Assembly (NCBI RefSeq): GCF_002113375.1
Contig: NZ_NEHO01000006.1
Coordinates: 62,001 to 126,000, forward strand
DNA length: 64,000 nt
Source: Pseudomonas sp. R37(2017)
GTDB taxonomy: Bacteria; Pseudomonadota; Gammaproteobacteria; Pseudomonadales; Pseudomonadaceae
Direction: 5' to 3'
Position 1 is the stretch's first letter. Each line of letters begins with the position of its first letter. The notes under the pieces were generated by a model. The model searched no databases. It was not told where the DNA came from and worked only from the letters and a program-made list of their open reading frames with translations. Positions 45,189 to 54,476 of the stretch are shown in pieces. A program made the translations under genes and the position numbers.

Positions 45189-46136
45189 TCAGGCATTGCC
45201 CGGTACATTCGGCCAGAGATCCGCCACCAGAAACAAGCGCTCGGCTTCTTCCCAGTCGCCATGGGCATTTTCCGTCAGGCGCACCAGCAGTTGTGCTGGT
45301 GCCAGCGGGTCCAGGTCATTGAGCCATGCCTGCATCTGTCCTGGGTTCCAGGTCTGCTCCGCCGAATAGTGCGCCGGCGCCAGCCAGGCATGGCGTGGCA
45401 GGGGTTGCCAGCGACCGGGCGCGCTCTGGGCTACCAACGCCGGCCAATCCTTTTGATGCAGCCAGCGCCCGCGCAAATGCTGCGGATGGGCACCCGACGG
45501 CGAGGCGGCCTGCCCAGGCCACGGATACAACAAGTAGCCACCCAGCCACAAATGCGCGCTGAACACGTGGATATCCAGCGCCGCCAGCACTTCACGGCTC
45601 TCGGGGCGCGCGGAAATCGGCAACTGGTGCAGGCTCAGGTGCGCCAGTTTGCGGTCGAGTCGGTCGTGGCACCCCGGACCCAGCCACTGGGCGGTGTCAT
45701 GCCCGTCGCCGGTTTGCGGGCCGAGGTACAGCTTGATCGCCAGCTCCAGATGATGCACGCCATCGCGGTCGCGCAGCAGCATGTCCAGCTCACCCAGGGT
45801 GTGGCCCTCGCGGCGAATCGGCATGTTGGCGGCAATCAGTTCAATGCCCGGTGCATGCTGCACGGCGAATTGCCAGAGGCGCTCGTAGTACAAACCCAGG
45901 CGCCGGGTCCGGGCCTGGGCCAGCCAGTGCAACAAGCCATAACTGTCTCGGTCCAACTGGTGCAGCCAATGCTCCAGCCGTTGTGGTTCCTGCACCCAGT
46001 CGCTGCCGGCCAGCGGGTGGCGCTGCGGCCACGGGGTATTGCCCAGCATGGGTGGCGCGAGGATGACCCACGCCAGGTCACGCACTTCGGGGTGGCGTAA
46101 CTGATGGGGCAGGTGAAGCAAATCCGGAAATAGCAT
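45189..46136 (-). CDS. DUF1853 family protein
   Basis: 315-aa soluble protein from the ATG at 46136 (a second ATG one codon earlier). It begins [29 protein letters not shown] and has the family motif [16 protein letters not shown] followed by [12 protein letters not shown]; this E-x-D plus E-x-K arrangement resembles a PD-(D/E)XK nuclease core, so a nucleic-acid role is possible. It is divergent from nadK with about 120 bp between the starts. Function not established. Confidence 0.85.
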   Translation of the reverse strand: MLFPDLLHLPHQLRHPEVRDLAWVILAPPMLGNTPWPQRHPLAGSDWVQEPQRLEHWLHQLDRDSYGLLHWLAQARTRRLGLYYERLWQFAVQHAPGIELIAANMPIRREGHTLGELDMLLRDRDGVHHLELAIKLYLGPQTGDGHDTAQWLGPGCHDRLDRKLAHLSLHQLPISARPESREVLAALDIHVFSAHLWLGGYLLYPWPGQAASPSGAHPQHLRGRWLHQKDWPALVAQSAPGRWQPLPRHAWLAPAHYSAEQTWNPGQMQAWLNDLDPLAPAQLLVRLTENAHGDWEEAERLFLVADLWPNVPGNA

Positions 46137-46256
46137 CATCTTGCGAGCATAGCCCGAAACTCGGGCACACCCTTGAAGCTGAAAGGATTTTGTCTACGGG
46201 CGGGTTTCGCCCATAATCGTGTTTTTCGCCGCCACACAGATCCCCGCAGGAGCCCC

Positions 46257-47147
46257 ATGGAGCAATTTCGCAATATCGGCATCATCGGTCGCCTGGGCAG
46301 TTCCCAGGTGCTGGATACCGTCCGCCGACTGAAACGGTTTCTGCTCGATCGTCACCTGCACGTGATCCTCGAAGACACCATCGCCGAAGTGCTGCCAGGG
46401 CACGGCCTGCAAACCTCGTCGCGCAAGATGCTCGGCGAAGTCTGCGACATGGTCATCGTGGTCGGTGGTGACGGCAGTCTGCTCGGTGCCGCCCGGGCGC
46501 TGGCCAAGCACAATATTCCGGTGCTCGGCATCAACCGAGGCAGCCTGGGTTTCCTCACCGATATCCGCCCCGACGAACTGGAAACCAAGGTCGCCGAAGT
46601 GCTCGATGGCCACTATCTGGTGGAAAACCGCTTTCTCCTGCAAGCCGAAGTCCGCCGCCATGGCGAGGCCATCGGCCAGGGCGATGCCTTGAACGATGTG
46701 GTGCTGCACCCCGGCAAATCCACGCGAATGATCGAATTCGAGCTGTACATCGATGGCCAGTTCGTTTGCAGCCAGAAGGCCGACGGCCTGATCGTCGCGA
46801 CGCCGACCGGCTCCACCGCCTACGCGCTGTCTGCCGGCGGGCCGATCATGCATCCCAAGCTCGACGCTATTGTGATTGTGCCGATGTACCCCCATACCTT
46901 GTCGGGCAGGCCGATTGTGGTCGATGGCAACAGTGAGCTGAAAATCGTCGTGTCCAAGGATATGCAGATTTACCCGCAAGTCTCGTGTGACGGGCAGAAC
47001 CACTTCACCTGTGCGCCCGGCGACACCATTACCGTGAGCAAGAAAGCCCAGAAACTGCGGCTGATTCACCCGCTGGACCACAACTACTATGAAGTCTGCC
47101 GGACCAAGCTCGGCTGGGGCAGCAAGTTGGGGGGTGGAGGCGACTGA
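46257..47147 (+). CDS. nadK: NAD kinase
   Basis: Phosphorylates NAD to NADP. 296 aa with the GGDGSLLGAAR motif at about 71-81, NDVVLHPGKSTRMIEFELY, DGLIVATPTGSTAYALSAGGPI and the C-terminal SCDGQ; the conserved Asp of GGDG is the catalytic base. The start at 46257 gives MEQFRNIGIIGR. First gene of a compact run: its TGA overlaps the next ATG (TGATG at 47145-47149). Confidence 0.95.
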   Translation: MEQFRNIGIIGRLGSSQVLDTVRRLKRFLLDRHLHVILEDTIAEVLPGHGLQTSSRKMLGEVCDMVIVVGGDGSLLGAARALAKHNIPVLGINRGSLGFLTDIRPDELETKVAEVLDGHYLVENRFLLQAEVRRHGEAIGQGDALNDVVLHPGKSTRMIEFELYIDGQFVCSQKADGLIVATPTGSTAYALSAGGPIMHPKLDAIVIVPMYPHTLSGRPIVVDGNSELKIVVSKDMQIYPQVSCDGQNHFTCAPGDTITVSKKAQKLRLIHPLDHNYYEVCRTKLGWGSKLGGGGD

Positions 47148-48118
47148 TGCTCGATCCCGCGCGTAGCTACGACCTGATCGGTGACGTGCACGGTTGCGCT
47201 CTGACCCTGGAGCACTTGCTCGACCGACTTGGTTATCACAAACAGGCTGGTGTCTGGCGCCATGCCTCGCGCATGGCGGTGTTCGTCGGCGATATCATCG
47301 ACCGCGGCCCACGGATTCGCGAGGCACTGCACATCGTCCACGACATGGTCGAGGCCGGTCAGGCGCTGTGCATCATGGGCAATCACGAGTTCAATGCACT
47401 GGGCTGGAGCACGCCGGCACTGCCCGGCAGCGGCAAGCAGTTCGTTCGCGAGCACACGCCGCGCCATGCCCGCCTGCTGCACGAAACCCTGACTCAGTTC
47501 GAACGCCATCCGGCTGACTGGCACGACTTCCAGCAATGGTTCTATGAGTTACCGTTGTTCGTCGATGCCGGGCGTTTTCGCGTGGTCCATGCCTGTTGGG
47601 ATGCCGGGCTGATCGAGCCGCTGCGGGCGCTGTTCCCCGACGGTTGCATCGACGAGCCTTTTCTTCAGGCGTCGGCGCAATCGGGTTCGTTTGCCTGCAC
47701 CGTGTTCGACCGGTTGCTGCGCGGCACGGACATGCGCTTGCCCCATGGCCTGACCATGACCAGCGGCGATGGCCTGGTGCGTTCGTTCTTCCGCACCAAG
47801 TTCTGGGAGGACGATCCGAAAACCTACGGGGACATCGTGTTCCAGCCCGATGCGCTACCGGAGCCCGTGGCCCAGACGCCACTGACTTCCACCGAAAAGA
47901 ACAGTTTGCTGCGTTATGGCATCGAAGAACCGCTGTTGTTCGTCGGTCATTACTGGCGCAGCGGCAAACCGGCACCGATTCGGCCGAACCTGGCCTGCCT
48001 GGATTACAGCGCGGTGCTGTACGGCAAACTGGTTGCCTATCGCCTGGACCAGGAAGCCCGCCTGGATCCGAATAAATTCGTCTGGGTCGATGTCGAGCGG
48101 CCGGAGGTGCTGCAATGA
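47147..48118 (+). CDS. Calcineurin-like metallophosphoesterase
   Basis: 323-aa phosphoesterase with the full motif set: GDVHGC at 12-17, GDIIDRGPRI near 43-52, MGNHEFNALGW near 71-81, and the histidines VVHACWD and GHYWRSG. Binuclear metal centre for hydrolysis of a phosphoester; PrpE/ApaH-like relatives act on phosphoproteins or dinucleoside polyphosphates. Translationally coupled to nadK upstream and, through ATGA (48115-48118), to the rhomboid gene downstream. Confidence 0.9.
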   Translation: MLDPARSYDLIGDVHGCALTLEHLLDRLGYHKQAGVWRHASRMAVFVGDIIDRGPRIREALHIVHDMVEAGQALCIMGNHEFNALGWSTPALPGSGKQFVREHTPRHARLLHETLTQFERHPADWHDFQQWFYELPLFVDAGRFRVVHACWDAGLIEPLRALFPDGCIDEPFLQASAQSGSFACTVFDRLLRGTDMRLPHGLTMTSGDGLVRSFFRTKFWEDDPKTYGDIVFQPDALPEPVAQTPLTSTEKNSLLRYGIEEPLLFVGHYWRSGKPAPIRPNLACLDYSAVLYGKLVAYRLDQEARLDPNKFVWVDVERPEVLQ

Positions 48119-48984
48119 GTGCTGTAGCGGTATTGCGTCTGCCTTTGGCGGTTGACTTGAGCGGGTTCGTCAAGCTGCTCAAACGCATGCAGGTGCCCCA
48201 TCGCGTCAGTGAAGAGGCTGGCGAGCAGGTGCTGTGGGTGCCGCAGAACATCAGCGAAGATGTGCGTGCGCTGTACGAACGTTTTCCGGCGGGCGACCCC
48301 GATCAGCAACTGGACATCCCGCCGGTGCAAACCGTCAAGCGTCCGGGCTTCGTCGAGCAGTTGAAATACGCCAGGGCCACTGCGCTGGTATTGTTGCTGA
48401 GCATCATCGTCGGTGCGCTCACGCTGCTGGGCGACAACCTTGAAACGATGCGCTGGCTGACCTTCCTCGAATTCCGCGTAGTCGGCGAATACATCCACTT
48501 CACGCCGCTGGCCGACAGCCTGGCGGCGGGGCAGTGGTGGCGCCTGTTTACGCCGATGCTGATCCACTTCGGCATCCTGCACCTGGCGATGAACGGCATG
48601 TGGTACTGGGAATTGGGGCGGCGCATCGAGTCGCGCCAGGGCAGTATCAACCTGATCGGCCTGACCCTGCTGTTCAGCCTGGTGTCCAACTACGCCCAAT
48701 ACTATTTCAGCGGCCCGACCCTGTTCGGCGGGTTGTCCGGCGTGCTGTACGGCCTGCTCGGGCATTGCTGGATCTTCCAGTTGCTGGCGCCGAACCCGGC
48801 TTATCGCCTGCCCCGTGGCGTACTGGTGATGATGCTGGTGTGGTTGCTGCTGTGCCTGTCCGGGCTGGTCTCGATGATCGGCTTCGGCGAGATCGCCAAC
48901 GCAGCCCACGTCAGCGGGTTACTCATCGGATGCTTCAGCGGTTTGTTGGGCGGTTTGTATAACCACCGTAAACTGGCCGCCTAA
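48115..48984 (+). CDS. Rhomboid family intramembrane serine protease
   Basis: 289-aa protein: a cytosolic N-terminal domain (about 1-85; VPHRVSEEAGEQVLWVP) like that of GlpG, then six transmembrane helices. Catalytic dyad S208 in FGGLSGVLYGLLGH and H265 in ANAAHVSGLLIG; the helix 2 pattern HFGILHLAMNGMWYWELG has the conserved His and Asn of the oxyanion site. It cleaves membrane proteins within the inner membrane. Starts within the stop of the phosphoesterase gene. Confidence 0.92.
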   Translation: MSAVAVLRLPLAVDLSGFVKLLKRMQVPHRVSEEAGEQVLWVPQNISEDVRALYERFPAGDPDQQLDIPPVQTVKRPGFVEQLKYARATALVLLLSIIVGALTLLGDNLETMRWLTFLEFRVVGEYIHFTPLADSLAAGQWWRLFTPMLIHFGILHLAMNGMWYWELGRRIESRQGSINLIGLTLLFSLVSNYAQYYFSGPTLFGGLSGVLYGLLGHCWIFQLLAPNPAYRLPRGVLVMMLVWLLLCLSGLVSMIGFGEIANAAHVSGLLIGCFSGLLGGLYNHRKLAA

Positions 48985-49016
48985 TTCAGAACATGCAATA
49001 AAGAGACGGAGACCCA

Positions 49017-49277
49017 ATGTCCTCTTTTAACGAAATGATCAAGAACATCACCCCCGATATCTACCAGAGCCTGAAACTGGCGGTGGAAATCGGCAAATGG
49101 TCCGACGGTGGCAAGCTCACCGCCGAACAACGGGAACTGTCGTTGCAGGCGATGATCGCCTGGGAAATCCAGAATCTGCCCGAGGAAGAGCGTACTGGCT
49201 ACATGGGGCCGCAGGAGTGCGCCTCCAAGTCGATTGAAGTGCCCAACATCCTGTTCAAGTCGGATGCCATCCATTGA
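49017..49277 (+). CDS. DUF1315 (YeaC-like) protein
   Basis: Small soluble helical protein of 86 aa: MIKNITPDIYQSLKLAVEIGKW, GGKLTAEQRELSLQAMIAWE and PEEERTGYM, the whole of the YeaC family. Function unknown in all species I know. It sits 32 bp after the rhomboid gene and its stop overlaps the next start (TTGA at 49274-49277). Ribosome site GAGACGGAG. Confidence 0.88.
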   Translation: MSSFNEMIKNITPDIYQSLKLAVEIGKWSDGGKLTAEQRELSLQAMIAWEIQNLPEEERTGYMGPQECASKSIEVPNILFKSDAIH

Positions 49278-50104
49278 TCGAGATTGGTCGCGGTGCAATC
49301 AGCAAAATGTCGGCGCGCCTTGACGGGTCGAACGTGCAATACGCTTTCCGTCTGGGCGAAACCGAAGTCCCGGTCAATCCGTTGATCGGCACCACGGTTC
49401 GCCTGGAATACCTGGGTGCGATTCACTGCATCCATTGCGGTCGCAAGACCAAGACCAGTTTCAGCCAGGGCTACTGCTACCCGTGCATGACCAGACTGGC
49501 CCAGTGCGACGTGTGCATCATGAGCCCGGAGCGCTGCCACTTCGAGGCCGGCACTTGCCGCGAGCCTGAATGGGGCGAGAAGTTCTGCATGACCGATCAT
49601 GTGGTGTACCTGGCCAACTCGTCGGGGGTGAAGGTCGGGATTACCCGAGCCACCCAATTGCCGACCCGCTGGCTCGACCAGGGTGCGAGCCAGGCCTTGC
49701 CGATCATGCGTGTATCGACCCGGCAGCAGTCCGGTTTCGTCGAGGATCTGTTTCGCAGCCAGGTGGCCGACAAGACCAACTGGCGTGCCTTGCTCAAGGG
49801 CGATGCGGCGGCAGTGAACCTGGCCGAGGTTCGCGATCAACTGTTCGACAGCTGCGCCGAAGGTTTGCAAGGGTTGCAGCAACGCTTCGGCTTGCAGGCG
49901 ATCCAGGCGCTTACCGATGTCGAACCGCTGGAAATCCGCTACCCGGTCGAGCGGTATCCGGCGAAAATCGTCAGCTTCAACCTGGACAAGAACCCGATTG
50001 CCGAAGGCACGCTGATGGGGGTCAAGGGCCAATACCTGATCTTCGACACCGGCGTGATCAACATTCGTAAATACACGGCTTACCAGCTCGCCGTGCATCA
50101 GTAA
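49274..50104 (+). CDS. DUF2797 protein: cysteine-rich N-terminus plus GIY-YIG-like domain
   Basis: 276-aa protein, DUF2797 family. Nine cysteines lie in residues 52-105 (CxxC pairs 52/55, 68/71, 78/81), a probable zinc-binding region. It is followed by VVYLANSSGVKVGITRATQLPTRWLDQGA (110-138), which resembles the GIY-YIG nuclease pattern: VYLA, KVGIT and TRW. Function not established; a nucleic-acid-acting protein is a reasonable inference. The start is a TTG at 49274 overlapping the DUF1315 stop as TTGA; no ATG in a better place exists. Conserved as a pair with YeaC before pepN in Pseudomonas as far as I recall. Confidence 0.82.
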   Translation: MIEIGRGAISKMSARLDGSNVQYAFRLGETEVPVNPLIGTTVRLEYLGAIHCIHCGRKTKTSFSQGYCYPCMTRLAQCDVCIMSPERCHFEAGTCREPEWGEKFCMTDHVVYLANSSGVKVGITRATQLPTRWLDQGASQALPIMRVSTRQQSGFVEDLFRSQVADKTNWRALLKGDAAAVNLAEVRDQLFDSCAEGLQGLQQRFGLQAIQALTDVEPLEIRYPVERYPAKIVSFNLDKNPIAEGTLMGVKGQYLIFDTGVINIRKYTAYQLAVHQ

Positions 50105-50114
50105 GGACTCCAGC

Positions 50115-52772
50115 ATGCGCACCGAACAACCGAAGATGATTTACCTGAAGGACTATCAGGCGCCCGAGTACCTGATCGACGAAACACACCTGACCTTCGA
50201 GTTGTACGAGGACCACAGCCTGGTCCATGCGCAACTGGTGATGCGCCGCAACCCCGAGCGAGGCCCGGGCCTGCCGCCGCTGGTGCTGGATGGCCAGCAG
50301 TTGGAACTGCTGTCGGTGACGCTGGCCGATCAGGCGCTTTCCGCTGCGCAGTACCAGCTGACCGAGAATCACCTGACCCTGCACCCGACCAGCACCACCT
50401 TCACGGTCGACACCAGCGTCAGGATTCACCCGGAAACCAACACCGCGCTGGAAGGCCTGTACAAGTCCGGCACAATGTTCTGCACCCAATGCGAAGCCGA
50501 AGGCTTCCGCAAGATTACCTATTACCTCGACCGCCCGGACGTGATGAGCACGTTTACGACCACGGTGGTCGCCGAGCAGCACAGCTATCCGGTGCTGCTG
50601 TCCAACGGCAACCCGATTGCCTCTGGTCCTGGGGAAGACGGCCGACACTGGGCGACCTGGGAAGACCCGTTCAAGAAGCCGGCCTATCTGTTTGCGCTGG
50701 TGGCCGGTGACCTGTGGTGCGTCGAAGACAGCTTCACCACCCTGAGCGAGCGCAACGTGGCGCTGCGCATTTACGTCGAGCCGGAAAACATCGACAAGTG
50801 CCAGCACGCCATGAACAGCCTGAAGAAATCCATGCGCTGGGACGAAGAGGTCTACGGTCGCGAGTACGACCTCGACATCTTCATGATCGTTGCCGTGAAC
50901 GATTTCAACATGGGCGCCATGGAGAACAAGGGTCTCAACATCTTCAACTCCAGCGCCGTACTGGCCAGGGCGGAAACCGCCACCGACGCCGCGCACCAGC
51001 GGGTCGAGGCGATCGTCGCCCACGAATACTTCCACAACTGGTCGGGCAACCGCGTGACTTGCCGCGACTGGTTCCAGCTGTCGCTCAAGGAAGGCTTCAC
51101 CGTATTCCGCGATGCCGGTTTCTCCTCGGACATGAACTCGGCGACGGTCAAGCGCATCCAGGACGTCGCGTACCTGCGCACGCACCAATTCGCCGAAGAT
51201 GCAGGTCCCATGGCCCACGCCGTGCGCCCGGACAGCTTCATCGAGATTTCCAACTTCTACACCCTGACCGTGTATGAAAAGGGCTCGGAAGTGGTCGGCA
51301 TGATCCACACCTTGCTCGGTGCCGAAGGTTTCCGCAAAGGCAGCGACCTGTACTTCGAGCGCCACGACGGCCAGGCCGTGACTTGCGATGACTTCATCAA
51401 GGCCATGGAAGACGCCAATGGCGTTGACCTGACCCAGTTCAAGCGCTGGTACAGCCAGGCTGGCACACCGCGCCTGGCGGTGAGCGAGTCGTACGACGCC
51501 GCGGCGAAAACCTACAGCCTGACCTTCCGCCAGAGCTGCCCGGAAACCCCGGACAAGGTGCAGAAACTGCCGTTCGTGATCCCGGTCGAACTGGGGCTGC
51601 TGGATTCCAAAGGGGCGGCGATTGCCCTGCGTCTGTCCGGTGAAGCCTCGGCGCAAGGCGTCTCGCGGGTCGTTTCCGTGACCGAAGCCGAGCAGACCTT
51701 CACCTTCGTCGACATCGCCGAACAACCGCTGCCGTCGTTGCTGCGTGGCTTCTCGGCACCGGTGAAACTGAGCTTCCCGTACAACCGCGACCAGTTGATG
51801 TTCCTGATGCAGCACGACAGCGACGGCTTCAACCGCTGGGATGCTGGTCAGCAACTGTCGGTGCAGGTGCTGCAAGAGCTGATTGCCCAACAGCAGAAGG
51901 GCGAGGCGTTGGTACTCGATCAGCGTCTGGTATCGGCATTGCGCACGGTGCTGTCGGATGAGTCGCTGGACCAGGCGATGGTCGCCGAAATGCTCTCGCT
52001 GCCAAGCGAGGCGTACCTGACCGAAATCAGCGAAGTGGCGGATGTCGATGCCATTCACACCGCCCGCGAGTTTGCCCGCAAGCAACTGGCTGACGCGTTG
52101 TTCGACGGCCTGTGGTTGCGTTATCAGGCCAATCGCGACCTGTCCAAACAAACGCCATATGTGGCTGAAGCCGAACATTTTGCTCGCCGTGCGTTGCAGA
52201 ACATCGCGTTGTCGTACCTGATGCTCAGCGGCAAGCCGGAAGTTCTGGCGGCAACCCTGGAGCAGTTCGATGCATGCGACAACATGACCGAGCGCCTGAC
52301 CGCGCTCGCCGTGCTGGTCAATTCACCGTTCGAAGCCGAGAAGGCCAAGGCACTGGCCAGCTTCGCCGAGCACTTCAAGGACAACCCGCTGGTCATGGAC
52401 CAGTGGTTCAGCGTCCAGGCCGGCAGTGTGCTGCCGGGTGGGCTGGCGCGGGTGAAGGCGTTGATGCAGCACCCCGCGTTCAACATCAAGAACCCGAACA
52501 AGGTGCGGGCACTGATTGGTGCGTTTGCCGGGCAGAACCTGATCAACTTCCATGCCGCCGATGGTTCCGGGTATCGCTTCCTGGCCGATCTGGTGATCGA
52601 GTTGAATGGCTTCAATCCGCAGATCGCTTCTCGCCAGTTGGCGCCTTTGACTCGCTGGCGCAAGTACGACAGCGCTCGTCAGGCTTTGATGAAAGGGGAG
52701 CTGGAGCGGATTCGGGCTTCGGGGCAGTTGTCCAGTGATGTGTTTGAGGTGGTCAGCAAGAGTTTGGCTTGA
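50115..52772 (+). CDS. pepN: Aminopeptidase N
   Basis: M1 zinc aminopeptidase of 885 aa that trims N-terminal residues of peptides in the cytoplasm. The exopeptidase motif GAMENKG is at 267-273 and the zinc site HEYFH at 303-307, with the third ligand glutamate in SLKEG. Three further domains follow (beta sandwich from about 440, helical C-terminal from 550), standard for the E. coli PepN type. It lies ten bases after the DUF2797 gene with a weak ribosome site (GGACTCCAGC). Confidence 0.95.
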   Translation: MRTEQPKMIYLKDYQAPEYLIDETHLTFELYEDHSLVHAQLVMRRNPERGPGLPPLVLDGQQLELLSVTLADQALSAAQYQLTENHLTLHPTSTTFTVDTSVRIHPETNTALEGLYKSGTMFCTQCEAEGFRKITYYLDRPDVMSTFTTTVVAEQHSYPVLLSNGNPIASGPGEDGRHWATWEDPFKKPAYLFALVAGDLWCVEDSFTTLSERNVALRIYVEPENIDKCQHAMNSLKKSMRWDEEVYGREYDLDIFMIVAVNDFNMGAMENKGLNIFNSSAVLARAETATDAAHQRVEAIVAHEYFHNWSGNRVTCRDWFQLSLKEGFTVFRDAGFSSDMNSATVKRIQDVAYLRTHQFAEDAGPMAHAVRPDSFIEISNFYTLTVYEKGSEVVGMIHTLLGAEGFRKGSDLYFERHDGQAVTCDDFIKAMEDANGVDLTQFKRWYSQAGTPRLAVSESYDAAAKTYSLTFRQSCPETPDKVQKLPFVIPVELGLLDSKGAAIALRLSGEASAQGVSRVVSVTEAEQTFTFVDIAEQPLPSLLRGFSAPVKLSFPYNRDQLMFLMQHDSDGFNRWDAGQQLSVQVLQELIAQQQKGEALVLDQRLVSALRTVLSDESLDQAMVAEMLSLPSEAYLTEISEVADVDAIHTAREFARKQLADALFDGLWLRYQANRDLSKQTPYVAEAEHFARRALQNIALSYLMLSGKPEVLAATLEQFDACDNMTERLTALAVLVNSPFEAEKAKALASFAEHFKDNPLVMDQWFSVQAGSVLPGGLARVKALMQHPAFNIKNPNKVRALIGAFAGQNLINFHAADGSGYRFLADLVIELNGFNPQIASRQLAPLTRWRKYDSARQALMKGELERIRASGQLSSDVFEVVSKSLA

Positions 52773-53381
52773 TCCTGGCTTTTGAACTTGGCGGCCTTCG
52801 GGCCGGCCAGGTCGTTTGGGGATTGAGTACATATCCGTTTTTGCGGTAACGGCGGCTGGCGGTTTCGCCTTTACGGTCCCTCGCTCAGAGGGGACGCGAC
52901 CCTGCCTCTGCGCTGCTCTTCTGTAGGAGCGAGCATGCTCGCGAAAAACACCAGCACAACGCGGGCATTCAGGCAGCAAGCGTTATCGTTGACGTCCCTC
53001 GCGAGCATGCTCGCTCCTACAGGGAAACGAGCCTCGCAGGCCGAGCACTGGCGAGGGTGCACGTTTGAAAAAAGGGACTCGCTTTAAGAGCGAATCCGTC
53101 AGCCGCGGTTACCGTAGCAACGGATCTGTACACCAAACACGTAATCACCCCACCTGATACCCAACCATCCAGAACAAGCCCCCCATCGCCCCTCCGGTTA
53201 ACAAAACATAACGTGGCGTCGATTGTCAGACATTAAAAAACACCGATAGGATAGGCCAGCTTCCGAAGGGGCTCTGGATTGCGGGTTTCAGGACTATGCT
53301 CTGGAACAGCCGGTCCAGACACGCACCCTTGCGGCGCCCAGCAAGGTTTAACGACCTAACAATAATAATGGGGGAAGGTCT
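52773..53381. other. 609-bp gene-free island between pepN and the BNR-repeat gene
   Basis: It holds a composite repeat (52827-53131), and nothing else convincing. A 13-codon frame with a GGAGG-type site is on the minus strand (53186-53145, begins MGGLFWMVGY), too short to trust. The AT-rich segment 53200-53245 is the likeliest promoter area for the downstream operon; no clear -35/-10 set is seen. Confidence 0.6.
52827..53131. repeat. Composite repeat: REP doublet framed by a 50-60 bp imperfect inverted repeat
   Basis: The plus-strand copy begins GTACATATCCGTTTTTGCGG at 52827 and continues to about 52888; the minus-strand copy begins GTACAGATCCGTTGCTACGG at 53131 and runs to about 53068. They match closely over GTACA-ATCCGTT-CGGTAAC-GCGGCTG-CGG-TTCGC. 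Between them is a REP doublet (52922-52944 and 52999-53021). The right copy contains a hairpin (GGACTCGCT/AGCGAATCC) followed, on the minus strand, by CCTTTTTTC, so it can act as a terminator in that direction. Confidence 0.75.
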
Positions 53382-54434
53382 ATGAGTGAGCCTGTCATGG
53401 GTGTGGGTATCTGCCGCCCGCCGGCATTGCGCAAATTCGCGTTGCTGGCCACAGCGCTCTCGCTGTTGGGCTCTGCCATGCTGTCGGCACCTGCGTTGGC
53501 CGCGGCGGCGCCAGCATCCGACGTTGTTTATTCCATTGAATCTGCCAAGGCTTCCAAAAGCCTGATGCTCGATGTCGTCCACGCCGGCAAGCGCCTGGTG
53601 GCGGTCGGGGATCGTGGGCACATCCTGTATTCCGATGACCAGGGCGCTACCTGGACCCAGGCCAAGGTGCCGACCCGGGCCTTGCTGACGTCGGTGTTTT
53701 TCGTCGACGACAAGCACGGCTGGGCAGTTGGTCATGACGCACAGATCCTCGCCAGCGAGGACGGCGGCAGCACCTGGGCCAAACAGTTCGAAGACCTGAA
53801 ACGCGAATCGCCGCTGCTCGATGTCTGGTTCAAGGACGTCGACACGGGCTTTGCCGTGGGCGCCTATGGCTCGCTGATGGAAACCAGCGACGGCGGCAAG
53901 CACTGGGAAGATGCCAGCGACCGCCTCGATAACGAAGACCAGTACCACCTGAACGCGATTGCCGCGGTCAAGGACGCCGGGCTGTTCGTTGTCGGCGAGC
54001 AGGGCAGCATGTTCCGCTCCGCCGACTGGGGCCAGACCTGGGAAAAACTCGAAGGTCCGTACGAAGGCTCGCTGTTTGGCGTGATCGGCACGGCACAGCC
54101 CAATACGCTGCTGGCCTACGGTCTGCGCGGCAACCTCTATCGTTCCACCGACTTCGGCAGTACCTGGGAGCAGGTCGAGCTCAAGGCTGAACGTGGCGAC
54201 CTGGAGTTCGGCTTGTCCGGTGGCACGCTGCTCGACGATGGTTCGATCGTGATCGTCGGCAACGGCGGTTCGGTGATCCGCAGCAGCGACAATGGCGAAA
54301 CCTTCAAGGTGGTCAACCGTCCGGACCGTATTTCGGTCTCGGCGGTGACGGCGGCAGGCAATGGCAATCTGGTTCTGGCCGGGCAGGGTGGCGTTCGCGT
54401 CACCTCGTCGAGCGGCACTGAGCTTGGCAAATAA
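53382..54434 (+). CDS. Exported YCF48/BNR-repeat (photosystem II assembly factor-like) protein
   Basis: 350-aa periplasmic beta-propeller. A signal peptide (about residues 1-42, ending ALAAAAPA) is followed by BNR/YCF48 Asp-box repeats: YSDDQGATW, ASEDGGSTW, ETSDGGKHW, RSADWGQTW, RSTDFGSTW and RSSDNGETF, spaced about 45 residues, forming six or seven blades. The fold is used by the photosystem II assembly factor Ycf48 and by sialidases, but this host is not photosynthetic. The next gene, 42 bp on, is an RND/MMPL transporter, and the pair is a recurring one in Pseudomonas; a periplasmic adaptor or substrate carrier role is inference. Confidence 0.88.
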   Translation: MSEPVMGVGICRPPALRKFALLATALSLLGSAMLSAPALAAAAPASDVVYSIESAKASKSLMLDVVHAGKRLVAVGDRGHILYSDDQGATWTQAKVPTRALLTSVFFVDDKHGWAVGHDAQILASEDGGSTWAKQFEDLKRESPLLDVWFKDVDTGFAVGAYGSLMETSDGGKHWEDASDRLDNEDQYHLNAIAAVKDAGLFVVGEQGSMFRSADWGQTWEKLEGPYEGSLFGVIGTAQPNTLLAYGLRGNLYRSTDFGSTWEQVELKAERGDLEFGLSGGTLLDDGSIVIVGNGGSVIRSSDNGETFKVVNRPDRISVSAVTAAGNGNLVLAGQGGVRVTSSSGTELGK

Positions 54435-54476
54435 AAGCGGGCAAATGAGCCGGGTCAATAATAAGAAGGCGGGGCT

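Noticed and set aside
50058..52178. 706-codon minus-strand frame opposite pepN
   Set aside because: pepN has all M1 motifs on the plus strand; the antisense frame shows no recognisable domain.
53145..53186. 13-codon minus-strand peptide with a GGAGG-type site
   Set aside because: Too short and next to repeat DNA; the site could arise by chance.
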